DNA of 64,000 bases from Agrilutibacter niabensis (GTDB taxonomy: Bacteria; Pseudomonadota; Gammaproteobacteria; Xanthomonadales; Xanthomonadaceae), in the NCBI RefSeq assembly GCF_042657165.1, contig NZ_JBHSNJ010000013.1:1-64000 (forward strand). Reading direction: 5' to 3'. Shown here in pieces: positions 54,727 through 63,825 of this stretch (the stretch's first letter is position 1; each line of letters starts with the position of its first letter). The notes below the pieces were generated by a model. That model saw only the letters and a list, made by a program, of their open reading frames with translations. It made no database searches and was not told the origin of the DNA. Made by a program: the position numbers and the translations under genes.

Positions 54727-54732
54727 TAAAAT
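54727..54732 (+). promoter_or_regulatory. -10 element TAAAAT upstream of the YkgJ gene
   Basis: GGTAAAAT lies 29 nt before the GTG start of the YkgJ-family gene. No clear -35 is visible. Confidence 0.35.
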
Positions 54733-54761
54733 GCGGCCCTGGTTTTGTTCGCCCGTTTTCC

Positions 54762-55121
54762 GTGTCCCATCCCTGCCTCACCTGCGGCGCCTGCTGCGCC
54801 ACCTACCGCGTCAGCCTGCATTGGTCGGAAGCCGAACCCGAGCTGGGTGGCCTGGTGCCGCCTGCCCTCACGGAGCGCATCGATGGCCACCAGGTCGCCA
54901 TGCGCGGCACCTGCTGGACCAAACAGCCGCGCTGCGATGCGCTGGATGCGGAGATCGGCGTGCGCAGCGCCTGTCGCATCCATCCGCTGCGTCCGCAGGC
55001 GTGCCGCGACGTCGCCGCCTCGTGGGAATTCGGCGCGGCGAATGCGCAATGCGACAAGGCGCGGCACGCGCACGGCCTGCCCGCGCTGACGCCGGCGGAC
55101 TGGCCGGCGCGGAACGACTAG
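54762..55121 (+). CDS. YkgJ-family cysteine-cluster protein
   Basis: Probable zinc- or iron-binding protein. The 119-residue protein carries CLTCGACC at the start, CWTKQPRC, CRIHPLRPQACRD and a final C. Start is GTG at 54762. The gene lies between oleC and oleB on the opposite strand. I know of no defined function. Confidence 0.82.
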   Translation: MSHPCLTCGACCATYRVSLHWSEAEPELGGLVPPALTERIDGHQVAMRGTCWTKQPRCDALDAEIGVRSACRIHPLRPQACRDVAASWEFGAANAQCDKARHAHGLPALTPADWPARND

Positions 55122-55123
55122 GC

Positions 55124-55185
55124 GGGTTGGTTTAACCGGGTTGGTTTAACCGGGTTTGTTCAAACGGGCTTGTTTAAAGCGGGTT
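55124..55185. repeat. 14-bp tandem repeats between the YkgJ gene and oleB
   Basis: GGGTTGGTTTAACC occurs twice exactly (55124-55137 and 55138-55151), then as two diverged copies (GGGTTTGTTCAAAC, GGGCTTGTTTAAAGC) running into the oleB stop region. The unit contains the palindrome GGTTTAACC. Confidence 0.7.
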
Positions 55186-56082
55186 CGACTCGAGGAAGCG
55201 CCGGATCGCCGGCACCAGCACCTCGGCCTTGTCTTCCAGCACATAGTGGCCGGCGTCCTCGAACGCGTGGACTTCCGCGTTCGGCAGCGCGGCGCGGAAG
55301 CCGTCGAGGAAGTGGCGGTCGAAGACGAAGTCGCGCAGGCCCCAGCCGATGAAGGCCGGACGGTCGGCGAATTCCGGCAGGCGCCGGCCGGCTTGTTCCA
55401 GCAGCGGCCACGCACGGTCGCCGGGGCCAAGCGGAATGTCCTGCATGAAGCGCACGGTGCTGATGCGGTTGGCCCACGAGTCGTACGGAGCGACGTAGGC
55501 CTGGCGTACGGCACGCGGCATCTTCTTCGACACGCCCACATACGAGGCGCCGGCGGAAAAGGCGTTGAAGGCGCGGATCACCAGGGCGCCGACCTTCCAG
55601 TCGCGGCCGAAGGCGATCTGCCACGGCATCGGCTTGACCGCCGGCAGCGGGAAGGCGGCGGTGTTGGTGATCACCAGCCGCTTCACCTGCGCGGCGTGCG
55701 ACAGCGCCCAGCCGAAGCCGATCATGCCGCCCCAGTCGTGCACCGCCAGCGTCACCGGGCCGGTGATGCCCAGGCGCGCCAGCAGCGTGGCGACGTCGTC
55801 GACACGCGACTGCAGGGTGTAGGCGTAACGCGCGTCGCCGGGCTTGTCCGACAGGCCCATGCCGACGTGGTCGGGCACGATGCAGCGGTAGCGGTCGCGC
55901 AGACCCAGCACCAGCTTGCGCCAGTAGTAACTCCACGACGGATTGCCGTGCAGCATCACCACCACCTCGCCATCGCGCGGGCCTTCGTCGAGGTACGACA
56001 TCGCGATGCCCGGGCGGATCTCGATCCGCTGCGGAGTGAAGGGATAGTCGGGATACATCGGCGTGGTCATGTCGGACGGCAT
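55174..56082 (-). CDS. oleB: Cis-olefin-forming beta-lactone decarboxylase OleB
   Basis: Alpha/beta hydrolase of the haloalkane dehalogenase fold that decarboxylates the beta-lactone to a cis-olefin. The 302-residue protein has HGNPSWSYYWR (oxyanion), the nucleophile Asp in VHDWGGMIG and the final His in AGHYVLED. Start ATG at 56082 lacks a clear ribosome-binding site; the ATG at 56070 is an alternative. A terminator separates it from oleA. Confidence 0.88.
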   Translation of the reverse strand: MPSDMTTPMYPDYPFTPQRIEIRPGIAMSYLDEGPRDGEVVVMLHGNPSWSYYWRKLVLGLRDRYRCIVPDHVGMGLSDKPGDARYAYTLQSRVDDVATLLARLGITGPVTLAVHDWGGMIGFGWALSHAAQVKRLVITNTAAFPLPAVKPMPWQIAFGRDWKVGALVIRAFNAFSAGASYVGVSKKMPRAVRQAYVAPYDSWANRISTVRFMQDIPLGPGDRAWPLLEQAGRRLPEFADRPAFIGWGLRDFVFDRHFLDGFRAALPNAEVHAFEDAGHYVLEDKAEVLVPAIRRFLESNPL

Positions 56083-56116
56083 GGCAGGAGGTGCACCGCT
56101 TTGAAACGCACCGCAA

Positions 56117-56143
56117 TGAAAAGGGCCGGACGAACCGGCCCTT
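56117..56143 (-). terminator. Rho-independent terminator after oleA
   Basis: Read on the minus strand, AAGGGCCGG, loop TTCGT, CCGGCCCTT and TTC form a strong stem with a short T-run, 22 nt past the oleA stop. Confidence 0.75.
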
Positions 56144-56164
56144 GGATGGAATGACGCGGTCGCC

Positions 56165-57187
56165 TTACCAGACGACTTCGGCCATCGAGCAGTTCAGGCC
56201 CGAGCCGATCCCGAGCAGGGCGACGCGCGTGCCCTTCTTCAGGCGGCCCATCTCGCGCAGCTTGCTCAGCACGATCGGCACCGAGGCCGGGCCGATGTTG
56301 CCGTGCTCGCCGAAGATGGTCATGACCTTCTTCGGGTTGATGCCGAACGCCTTGAGGAAGGCCTGGGTGTGCGCCTTGCTGACCTGGTGGATGACGAACT
56401 CGTCGAGCTCGTCGACCACCCAGCCCAGCGCCTGGCGCGCGGCGGCGAAGGTCTTCTGGCCGAGCTTGACGCCCTCGATCATCAGCATGCGGCCGTCGGC
56501 GACCATGCGGTCGTGGGCGACGTCGCCGCGGCACAGGTGGTTCCACTCGGTGGCCGAGCGGGTGACGCTGCCGCGGTAACGCGGTGCACCGGGCACCAGT
56601 TCGGCGCGCGCCAGCACCATCGCGGCGGCGCCGGAGCCCAGCGTCAGCGTGGCCATCTCGTCGCGGAACTGCTCGGCGGTGACGCCGTCCTTGCTGAGCC
56701 GCTCCATGGTCTTCTCGTAGGCGAGGTTGGCGGTTTCGCCATCGACCACGAGCGCATAGTCGATCTCGCCGCGTTCGATCATGCGCCCGGCGATGTCCAT
56801 GCCGTTGAGGAACGCGAGGCAGGCGTTGGCGATGTCGAAGTTCTGGCAGTTCTCGCCCAGGCGCAGGTTGCCGGACACGATCGAGGCCGTCGACGGTTCA
56901 AGGTAGTCGCGGCTCACCGAAGTGTTGACCAGCAGCCCGATGCGGTCGGCATCGATGCCGGCGTCGGCCAGCGCCTTGACGCCGGCGAGCGTGGCCGCGT
57001 CGGACGGCAGCATGTCGCCATCCCACAGGCGGCGCTCGTTCACGCCGGCCACGTCCTGCAGCACGTTGGTCTTGATGCCCAGGCGATCCATGGTGGGCTT
57101 GAGGCGGGCATGGATCTCGTCGGAGGTCAGTCGACGCGGGGCGTCGATGTGGGCCAGACCGGCGATGGCAACGTGTTGGAACAGCAT
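56165..57187 (-). CDS. oleA: 3-oxo-thiolase OleA (head-to-head fatty acyl condensation)
   Basis: Condenses two acyl-CoAs at their alpha carbon to a beta-keto acid, the committing step of olefin synthesis. From ATG 57187 the 340-residue protein matches Xanthomonas OleA from its first residues (MLFQHVAIAGLAHIDAP) and has the catalytic Cys in IANACLAFLNGMD, plus EHGNIGPASVP. A TTG at 57196 is an alternative start. Confidence 0.95.
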   Translation of the reverse strand: MLFQHVAIAGLAHIDAPRRLTSDEIHARLKPTMDRLGIKTNVLQDVAGVNERRLWDGDMLPSDAATLAGVKALADAGIDADRIGLLVNTSVSRDYLEPSTASIVSGNLRLGENCQNFDIANACLAFLNGMDIAGRMIERGEIDYALVVDGETANLAYEKTMERLSKDGVTAEQFRDEMATLTLGSGAAAMVLARAELVPGAPRYRGSVTRSATEWNHLCRGDVAHDRMVADGRMLMIEGVKLGQKTFAAARQALGWVVDELDEFVIHQVSKAHTQAFLKAFGINPKKVMTIFGEHGNIGPASVPIVLSKLREMGRLKKGTRVALLGIGSGLNCSMAEVVW

Positions 57188-57382
57188 GGTGGGCAACCGT
57201 GGCGAAAAAGCACGTCAGATTAACGCTTTATCGACATGGATGCACCGGTCACGGGTCGCAAGTCCCTGCCAGCGGTGGCGAAAATGCACCGTTCAGGCGC
57301 TGAAAACCCAGTACGCGGCCGCACGGCTGAGCCGCTGCCCCACCCGCCTCCAGTTGGCGAACGGGACCCGGCGATCGCCGGG

Positions 57383-57709
57383 TCAGCGGCCGCAGCGGTA
57401 GGCGGCGAAGCGCTGCTCGCCGTCGTGCGGCTCGTCCAGCGGTTGCAGGGTGTCGGCCTGCAGGCCCGGGCCCTCGTTGCGCGCCAGGGTTTCCAGTTCC
57501 TCGCGCACGCGCAGCGGATTGCGCTCGTAGAAGCCGAGCTTGCCCTTCACCGAGACCGCGACTTCCCCGCGCACCTCGCAGCCCGCAGGCGCCGCACCGG
57601 CGGGAATCACCCGCACCGCGGACGCGCCCGGGGCCATGTGCACCCAGGTGCAACCGGACACACCGAGGACGAGGGCGGCGGCGAGGCCGAGGACGTGGGC
57701 AGGACGCAT
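57383..57709 (-). CDS. DUF4156-type small lipoprotein
   Basis: Unknown function. From the ATG at 57709 (GGAGA upstream) the 108-residue protein has a lipobox signal (MRPAHVLGLAAALVLGVSGC). The mature part has PAGCEVRGEVAVSVKGKL and ERNPLRVREELETLARNE, resembling DUF4156 lipoproteins such as E. coli YjeI. It likely sits in the outer membrane. Confidence 0.75.
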   Translation of the reverse strand: MRPAHVLGLAAALVLGVSGCTWVHMAPGASAVRVIPAGAAPAGCEVRGEVAVSVKGKLGFYERNPLRVREELETLARNEGPGLQADTLQPLDEPHDGEQRFAAYRCGR

Positions 57710-57762
57710 GGGAATCTCCAAAGGCGGGCAGCCCGCATTGTTGCCGCGGACGGTGAATGGGG

Positions 57763-57796
57763 CAAAAACGCCAGACCCGCCGGTGGGCGGGTCTGG
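57763..57796 (-). terminator. Rho-independent terminator after the second M16 gene
   Basis: On the minus strand, CCAGACCCGCC, loop CACC, GGCGGGTCTGG are followed by CGTTTTTG. It lies 65 nt past the stop of the 57861-60755 gene. Confidence 0.75.
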
Positions 57797-57860
57797 TTGC
57801 AGTGCGAGCGCGCCGGATGGTGCGCCTGCCGCTCACGGGGAGCGGCATTGGCGGGACCGG

Positions 57861-60755
57861 TTACTTCGCCGGCTTGGTAGCCGCGACCGGCTTGCCGTCG
57901 GCGTCGACCACCTGCACCTCGCCGAGGTTCAGCGCGCGGATGCCCGGCTCGATCTTCGCCAGGTCACCTACCACCACCCAGGTCAGCACTTTGGGATCGA
58001 GGCTGCCGGCCGCAGCCTGGGTCAGCGCCGGAGTCATCGCCTCGTTGCGCGCCTTGTACTGCAGCACGTAGTCCTGCGGACGGCCGTAGCGCAGGTTGCT
58101 GGCGACCTGGCCCAGCAGCGCGCTGGCGGTTTCGTAGCCACCGGGCAGGCTCAGCGTGTTGCTGGCGCGGATCTTGGCAACTTCCGCATCGGTCACCGGG
58201 CGCTCGCCCGTGACGAAGGCGTTGATCTCGCGCTTGAGCTCGCCGATCGACTCGATCGTCTTGTCGCTCTGCACCGCCGCCGAGGCCATCCACGGGCGCT
58301 GGCCCTTGGCGTTGCCCGCGCCGCTGTAGGAGCCGTAGGCCCAGTGCTTGTCCTCGCGCAGGTTCATGTTGAGGCGCGAGGAGAACTCGCCACCGAGCAC
58401 GCCGTTGGCGAAGTCGAAATCGATCGTGCCGGCATCGCCGGTCGGCGCGATGAGCTCGCCGACGTAGATGTTCGACTGGATCGCGCCCGGCTGGTCGATC
58501 AGGAACACGCGCGTCGCCTGCGGGCGCGCCGCGGTGGTGACCGCGGGCAGCTGCGGCGCGTCCGGTGCGCTCTTCCAGTCGCCGAAGCGGGCTTCCAGTT
58601 GCGGCACGATCTCCTTCAGCGTGGTGTCGCCAGCGACGATCACGCGGGCGTGTTCGGGCTGCAGCCAGTTGCGGTGGAAGGCGACCAGGTCGTCGCGGTT
58701 CAGCGACTTGATCGACTCGGTGGTGCCGCTGCCGGTGAACGGAATGGCGTAGGCGTGGCCGGCGCCGTACAGCAGCGGCGGCATCACGCGCGCCGCGGCG
58801 GCCTTCGGGTTGACCTTTTCCTGCTCGATGCCGGCGAGCCACTGCGCGCGCACGCGCTCGAACTCGCTGTTGTCGAAGGTCGGGCGGCGGGCCACGTCGG
58901 CGAACAGGTCCAGCGACGGCGCCAGCTTGTCCTTCAGCGCCGACAGCGACACGGTGACGCTGTCGAGGCCTGCGCTGGCACCGATCTCGGCGCCGAGTGC
59001 TTCCTTGCGCGCCGCGAGCTGCAGCGCGCCGTACTGGCCGGCGCCCTCGTCGAGCATCGAGGTGGTGAAACTGGCGGTGCCGAGCTTCTTGCCGATGTCG
59101 GCGCTGTAGCCGCCCGGGAATTCCAGGTTCATCTGCACGACCGGCACTTCATGGCGCTCGACCAGGTAGACCTGCATGCCGTTGGACAGCGTGGCGGTGT
59201 GGATCGCCGGCCACTTCAGGTCGGGGAAGCTGCTGGTCTGCGGCACTCCCTTGCTGCGGTCGACGTCGGTCTTCACCGTCTTGAACTTCGGATCCGGCGC
59301 CGGGATCGCGGCCGGGGTGGTCGCCGGCGCCGCGCTCGCCGCTTCCGGCAACGCGGAGGCCGGGGTCTCGCTCGGCTGCACGATGATGGTGTGCGAGCCC
59401 TTGCCCAGCCACCTGCGGCCGGCAGCCTGCACGTCGGCCGGCGTGGCGGTGGCGATCACCTCGAGGTCGTCGCGGTAGCAGTCCGGCTTGCCGGCGTACA
59501 CCGCGCACTCGGCTAGCACGTCGGACTTGCCGCCGAAGCCGCCGATGCGTTCGATGCCGCGCACGAAGTCGGCGCGGATGGTGGTCTTGGCCTGTTCGAG
59601 TTCGGCGGCGGTCGGGCCCTCGCGCAGCAGGCGCTGCAGTTCCTCGTCGAGGATGGCTTCGACCTTGGCCGGATCGACGCCCTGCTTGACGTCGGCGGTG
59701 AGGAAGAAGTTGCCGCTGATCTCGCTGGTCCACTGGAAGGCGCTGACGTTGTCGGCCAGCTTGTCGACGTGCACCAGGCGCGCGTCGAGGCGCGACGACG
59801 CGCTGCCGCCGAGCACCTGGCTCAGCAGCTGCAGCAGGTTGCCGTCGCGGCTGCCGTATTCGGCCACCGGCCAGGCGCGGTAGATGCGCACCTGCGGCAC
59901 GCGGTCGGGGATGGTTTCGCGGGTGTCCTGCGCGCGCTGCGGCACGCTGGTGGCCAGGTCCTTGAGCGTGGCGCTGGCGGGGATGTCGCCGAAGTAGCGC
60001 GTCGCCTTGTCCTTCGCGGTCTTGAGGTCGATGTCGCCGGCCAGCACCAGCACGGCGTTGTTCGGGCCGTACCAGCTGCGGAACCAGGTCTTCACGTCGT
60101 CGAGGGTGGCGGCGTTGAGGTCGGCCATCGAGCCGATCGTCTGCCAGTGGTACGGATGGCTTTCCGGGTACAGCGCCTCGAACATGCGCGCCATGATGCG
60201 GCGGCCGTAGGGCTGGTTCTCGCCCTGGCGCTTCTCGTTCTGGACCACGCCGCGCTGCTCGTCGAGCGTCTTCTGGTCGATCGCGCCGAGCAGGTGGCCC
60301 ATGCGGTCCGATTCCATCCACAGCGCCATGTCCAGCGCGGTGGTCGGCACGTTCTGGAAGTAGTTGGTGCGGTCCTGGTTGGTGGTGCCGTTCTGGTCGG
60401 TGGTGCCGACCAGCTCGAAGGGTTCGAAGAATTCGCCCGGATGGTTCTCCGAGCCGTTGAACATCAGGTGTTCGAACAGGTGGGCGAAACCGGTTCGGCC
60501 CGGCGCCTCGTTCTTGCTGCCGACGTGGTACCAGAGGTTGACCGCGACGATCGGCGCCTTGCGATCGGTGTGCACGATCACCCGCAGGCCATTGGGCAGG
60601 GTGAACTCCTGGTAGGGGATCGCGACGCTGCTGGCGGGTGCCTTGGCAAGGGCGGCAGACGGAACGAACGCCGCGCCGCCGAGGGCGGCGGCCAGGGCAA
60701 CGGCGAGGACGGCGGCACGCGGGCGGACGGCGTGCTTCAGCGAAGCGAGGGTCAT
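57861..60755 (-). CDS. M16 zinc metallopeptidase, exported (second copy)
   Basis: Predicted periplasmic protease. From ATG 60755 (behind AGGAGT) the protein has 964 residues with a signal peptide (VRPRAAVLAVALAAALGGAA). The first M16 half has HxxEH as HLFEHLMFNGSE and a third-ligand region VVQNEKRQGENQP; the second half (about 520-964, starting FPDLKWPAIHTATL) lacks it. It differs strongly from the 44658 gene, so it is not a recent duplicate. Confidence 0.92.
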   Translation of the reverse strand: MTLASLKHAVRPRAAVLAVALAAALGGAAFVPSAALAKAPASSVAIPYQEFTLPNGLRVIVHTDRKAPIVAVNLWYHVGSKNEAPGRTGFAHLFEHLMFNGSENHPGEFFEPFELVGTTDQNGTTNQDRTNYFQNVPTTALDMALWMESDRMGHLLGAIDQKTLDEQRGVVQNEKRQGENQPYGRRIMARMFEALYPESHPYHWQTIGSMADLNAATLDDVKTWFRSWYGPNNAVLVLAGDIDLKTAKDKATRYFGDIPASATLKDLATSVPQRAQDTRETIPDRVPQVRIYRAWPVAEYGSRDGNLLQLLSQVLGGSASSRLDARLVHVDKLADNVSAFQWTSEISGNFFLTADVKQGVDPAKVEAILDEELQRLLREGPTAAELEQAKTTIRADFVRGIERIGGFGGKSDVLAECAVYAGKPDCYRDDLEVIATATPADVQAAGRRWLGKGSHTIIVQPSETPASALPEAASAAPATTPAAIPAPDPKFKTVKTDVDRSKGVPQTSSFPDLKWPAIHTATLSNGMQVYLVERHEVPVVQMNLEFPGGYSADIGKKLGTASFTTSMLDEGAGQYGALQLAARKEALGAEIGASAGLDSVTVSLSALKDKLAPSLDLFADVARRPTFDNSEFERVRAQWLAGIEQEKVNPKAAAARVMPPLLYGAGHAYAIPFTGSGTTESIKSLNRDDLVAFHRNWLQPEHARVIVAGDTTLKEIVPQLEARFGDWKSAPDAPQLPAVTTAARPQATRVFLIDQPGAIQSNIYVGELIAPTGDAGTIDFDFANGVLGGEFSSRLNMNLREDKHWAYGSYSGAGNAKGQRPWMASAAVQSDKTIESIGELKREINAFVTGERPVTDAEVAKIRASNTLSLPGGYETASALLGQVASNLRYGRPQDYVLQYKARNEAMTPALTQAAAGSLDPKVLTWVVVGDLAKIEPGIRALNLGEVQVVDADGKPVAATKPAK

Positions 60756-61046
60756 GCGGACTCCTGGAATAGGAAGCGGACGGGCAGGAAAAGGCGGTTG
60801 GCCCGAACCGCCGGGTGACGGCCATCCTAAGAGCGGGGGCGGCCCGGGGCATGGGTCACAAGTCCTGCCGCGCCGCGGCCGCGCCGCGATCAACCCAGGC
60901 AACCCCGTTGACGGACGCGGCGCAACGCGCGGTGAATCCCCACGTCGGGGGCTTGGCCAAAGTGCGCCCAAACCAGGGGCCGCCACGCCCCTGATCCGCC
61001 CGCCACGGCCTTTCGCCGATACTTCCCGCCTCCCCGGGAGAATCCC

Positions 61047-61754
61047 ATGCCCAAGCCCCCGCCCCGCCGCTCCCTGGTCACCGGTGCCAACCGCGGCCTC
61101 GGCCTGGAATTCGTGCACCAGCTGCTGGCCCGTGGCGACCACGTTATCGCCGCCTGCCGCCACCCGGGCAGGGCGAGCGCGCTCAACCAGCTCGCCGGCC
61201 AACATCCCGGCCGCCTGCACGTGCTGCCGCTGGACGTGGCCGACGAGAAGTCGCGCACCGCCTTCGCCCACGAGTTGCCGCTGGTCACCGAGGGCATCGA
61301 CCTGCTCATCAACAACGCCGGCGTGCTGCACTCGGGCGAACGCTGGGGCAGCGTGAGCGCGGCGAACCTCGAGGACAGCCTGCGCACCAACGCGATGGGG
61401 CCGTTCCTGCTGACCCAGGCGCTCACCGCCCAGCTCGTCGACGGCGCCACCGTGGCCAACGTGTCCTCGATGATGTCGTCGCTGTCGGGCGATCCCGACT
61501 TCAATGCGCCCAGCTACCGCATCAGCAAGACCGCGCTGAACATGGCGACACTGATGCTGGCCCGTGCGCTGGCGCCACGCGGCATCGCCGTGGTCGCGCT
61601 GTGCCCGGGCTGGGTGCTGACCGACATGGGCGGCAGCGGGGCGGAGATCAGCGCGACCGACTCGGTGTCCGCCTTGCTGCAGGTGGTGGACGCGGTCGGG
61701 CCGGATCGCAGCGGGCAGTTCCTCGACCGCTTCGGCGCCACGATGCCGTGGTGA
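61047..61754 (+). CDS. Short-chain dehydrogenase
   Basis: The 235-residue SDR has TGANRGLG, LLINNAG, the catalytic Ser (VSSMMSSLS) and YRISK (YxxxK). It resembles the sniffer/C-factor-like carbonyl reductases. GGGAG precedes the ATG. Its stop overlaps a possible GTG start of trmL, so the two may be co-transcribed. The substrate is unknown. Confidence 0.85.
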   Translation: MPKPPPRRSLVTGANRGLGLEFVHQLLARGDHVIAACRHPGRASALNQLAGQHPGRLHVLPLDVADEKSRTAFAHELPLVTEGIDLLINNAGVLHSGERWGSVSAANLEDSLRTNAMGPFLLTQALTAQLVDGATVANVSSMMSSLSGDPDFNAPSYRISKTALNMATLMLARALAPRGIAVVALCPGWVLTDMGGSGAEISATDSVSALLQVVDAVGPDRSGQFLDRFGATMPW

Positions 61755-61771
61755 GCGCGACCGGTCCGGCG

Positions 61772-62251
61772 ATGTTCCACGTCATCCTGTTCCAGCCCGA
61801 GATCCCGCCCAACACCGGCAACGTCATCCGCCTGTGCGCGAACACCGGCGCGCGCCTGCACCTGGTCAAACCGCTGGGCTTCACGCTCGAGGACGCCCAG
61901 CTGCGGCGCGCCGGACTCGACTACCACGAGTACGCGACGCTGCAGGTGCACGAATCGCTGGACGAGGCCGTCGCCGCCATCGCGCACGACAACGCCGGCG
62001 TTGCGCGGCTGTTCGCGCTGAGCACGCGCGGCAGCACGCGCTTTGACACCCCGCGCTACCAGCCCGGCGATGCCTTCCTGTTCGGGCCGGAAACCCGCGG
62101 CCTGCCGGGCGAAGTGCTCGACATCGTGCCGGCGGCGCAGCGCCTGCGCCTGCCGATGCGGCCGGGCAACCGCAGCCTGAATCTGTCCAACACCGTCGCG
62201 GTGGTGGTGTTCGAGGCGTGGCGGCAACAGGGGTTCGAAGGCGGCGCCTGA
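61772..62251 (+). CDS. trmL: tRNA (cytidine(34)-2'-O)-methyltransferase
   Basis: SPOUT enzyme that methylates the wobble base of tRNA-Leu. The 159-residue protein starts MFHVILFQPEIPPNTGNVIR and has FLFGPETRGLP and LPMRPGNRSLNLSNTVAVV, the knot and SAM-binding motifs. GTG at 61751 overlapping the previous stop is an alternative start. Confidence 0.92.
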   Translation: MFHVILFQPEIPPNTGNVIRLCANTGARLHLVKPLGFTLEDAQLRRAGLDYHEYATLQVHESLDEAVAAIAHDNAGVARLFALSTRGSTRFDTPRYQPGDAFLFGPETRGLPGEVLDIVPAAQRLRLPMRPGNRSLNLSNTVAVVVFEAWRQQGFEGGA

Positions 62252-62323
62252 CGAACGGTGGCGGAACGCTGTGCCACCCGCCGCGATGCGGCAACCTCGC
62301 CACCAGCGGCGTACGCTCGCGGC

Positions 62324-63217
62324 ATGAGCGAACACGCGCCACCGCCCCGCGGATCCGCCGCGATGCACGTCGCGCCGCTGCATCGCGGCGCGCTGTCGGT
62401 GCTCGACTTCCGCTGCCAGGCCGGACCGCACACGCCGACGCAGGTCGAGCGCCACGACTTCACTTCGGTTTCGTACGTGCGCCGCGGCAGCTTCGGCTAC
62501 CGGGCGCGCGGCGAGGAGTTCGAGCTGATCGCGGGTTCGGTGCTGGTCGGGTTGTGCGGCGACGAGTTCGTCTGCACCCACGCGCACCACCACGGCGGCG
62601 ACGAATGCCTGTCGTTCAAGCTGGCACCGGAGCTGGCCGACAGCTTCAACGCGACGCCGCGGCACTGGCGCGCCGGCGGCCTGCCGCCGCTGCCGGAACT
62701 GATGGTGCTGGGCGAACTGGCCCAGGCCGCCGTCGACGGCGACAGCGATTTCGGCGTGGACGAAGCGGGCCTGCTGCTGGTCGGCCGCTTCCTCTCGCTG
62801 GCGGACGGGCGACGCCGTCCGGCGCTGCAGGCGACGGCGCGCGACCGCCGCCGCGCGGTGGAAACGGCGCTGTGGCTCGATGCGCATGCGCACGAGGACA
62901 TCGACCTGGAAGCCACCGCGGCGCAGGCCGGACTGAGCGCCTGGCACTTCCTGCGCCTGTTTGCGCGCGTGGTCGGGGTGACGCCGCACCAGTATCTGCT
63001 GCGCGCGCGCCTGCGCCGGGCCGCCCGCATGCTCGCGGAGGACGAGCGCCCGGTCACCGACGTCGCGCTGGAGGCCGGCTTCGCCGACCTGTCGAATTTC
63101 GTCCGCAGCTTCCATCGCGTCGCCGGGCTGCCGCCGCGGCATTTCCGCCACGCCGCGCGCGGTGACCGCGAACAGATCGCCGCGCTGGCGCGCCGCCTCG
63201 ATCGCCGGCGCCACTGA
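62324..63217 (+). CDS. AraC-family transcription regulator
   Basis: The 297-residue protein has an N-terminal cupin-like sensor domain (TSVSYVRRGSFGYRARGEEF) and two C-terminal helix-turn-helix units: IDLEATAAQAGLSAWHFLRL and VTDVALEAGFADLSNFVRSF, ending LPPRHFR. The adjacent VOC gene is its likely target. The inducer is unknown. ATG at 62324. Confidence 0.88.
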   Translation: MSEHAPPPRGSAAMHVAPLHRGALSVLDFRCQAGPHTPTQVERHDFTSVSYVRRGSFGYRARGEEFELIAGSVLVGLCGDEFVCTHAHHHGGDECLSFKLAPELADSFNATPRHWRAGGLPPLPELMVLGELAQAAVDGDSDFGVDEAGLLLVGRFLSLADGRRRPALQATARDRRRAVETALWLDAHAHEDIDLEATAAQAGLSAWHFLRLFARVVGVTPHQYLLRARLRRAARMLAEDERPVTDVALEAGFADLSNFVRSFHRVAGLPPRHFRHAARGDREQIAALARRLDRRRH

Positions 63218-63287
63218 CGGCGCAATTTTTTCCAAGTAGCGCGCCGCGGGCGGCGCCATGCTGGCGTCCCCATCACGGAGACCCGCC

Positions 63288-63647
63288 ATGTACGACCACC
63301 TTGGACTGCAAGTGAAGAACCTCGATGCCGGCGTGCGCTTCTATGAAGCGGTTCTGGCGCCGCTCGGCCTCGAACTCGATTCGCGCTACGACGGCGGCGC
63401 CGGCCTCGGCCCCAAGGGCGCGCCGGCACTGTGGCTGTACGAGAACGCGAAGGCGCACGGCGGCACGCATGTCGCCTTCCAGGCGCGCGATCGCGCCGCG
63501 GTCGATGCGTTCCATGCCGCGGGACTGGCCAGCGGCGGTCGCGACAATGGCCCGCCCGGCCTGCGCGTGGACTACGCGCCGAACTACTACGCCGCGTTCC
63601 TGATCGATCCGGACGGCAACAACGTCGAAGCGGTGTGCATGGCGTAG
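63288..63647 (+). CDS. VOC-family (glyoxalase/bleomycin-resistance fold) protein
   Basis: The 119-residue protein opens MYDHLGLQVKNLDAGVRFYE and has the His and Glu positions of vicinal-oxygen-chelate metal sites (H near 4, THVAFQARD, and IDPDGNNVEAVC). The substrate is unknown. GGAG precedes the ATG at 63288. Confidence 0.85.
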   Translation: MYDHLGLQVKNLDAGVRFYEAVLAPLGLELDSRYDGGAGLGPKGAPALWLYENAKAHGGTHVAFQARDRAAVDAFHAAGLASGGRDNGPPGLRVDYAPNYYAAFLIDPDGNNVEAVCMA

Positions 63648-63766
63648 CCGCCCGGCCACCACGCCGCGCGCGCGCCGCGAAGGACCCGGCCGCGGGCGGG
63701 TTCCTCGCGGCGCGATCGGCGGCGCTGCATGCCCGTCTTCGCGACCCTACTGTCGCGCCATAAACA

Positions 63767-63825
63767 TTCAACCAAAGTGTTGACAATCACCGCGACCGGC
63801 GTATATTCAACCTCATGGTTGACAA
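63767..63825. promoter_or_regulatory. ArsR promoter with two 20-bp operator repeats
   Basis: TTCAACC-N5-GTTGACAA occurs at 63767-63786 and 63806-63825; each contains the dyad TCAAC-N7-GTTGA. The first overlaps the -35 (TTGACA, 63780-63785) and the second covers the start codon. TATATT (63802-63807) lies 16 bp downstream of the -35, so transcription should begin at or next to the ATG at 63815. Confidence 0.6.

Noticed and set aside
55124..55185. Attachment site of a mobile element
   Set aside because: No integrase, transposase or flanking repeat elsewhere in the window; the copies are simply adjacent.
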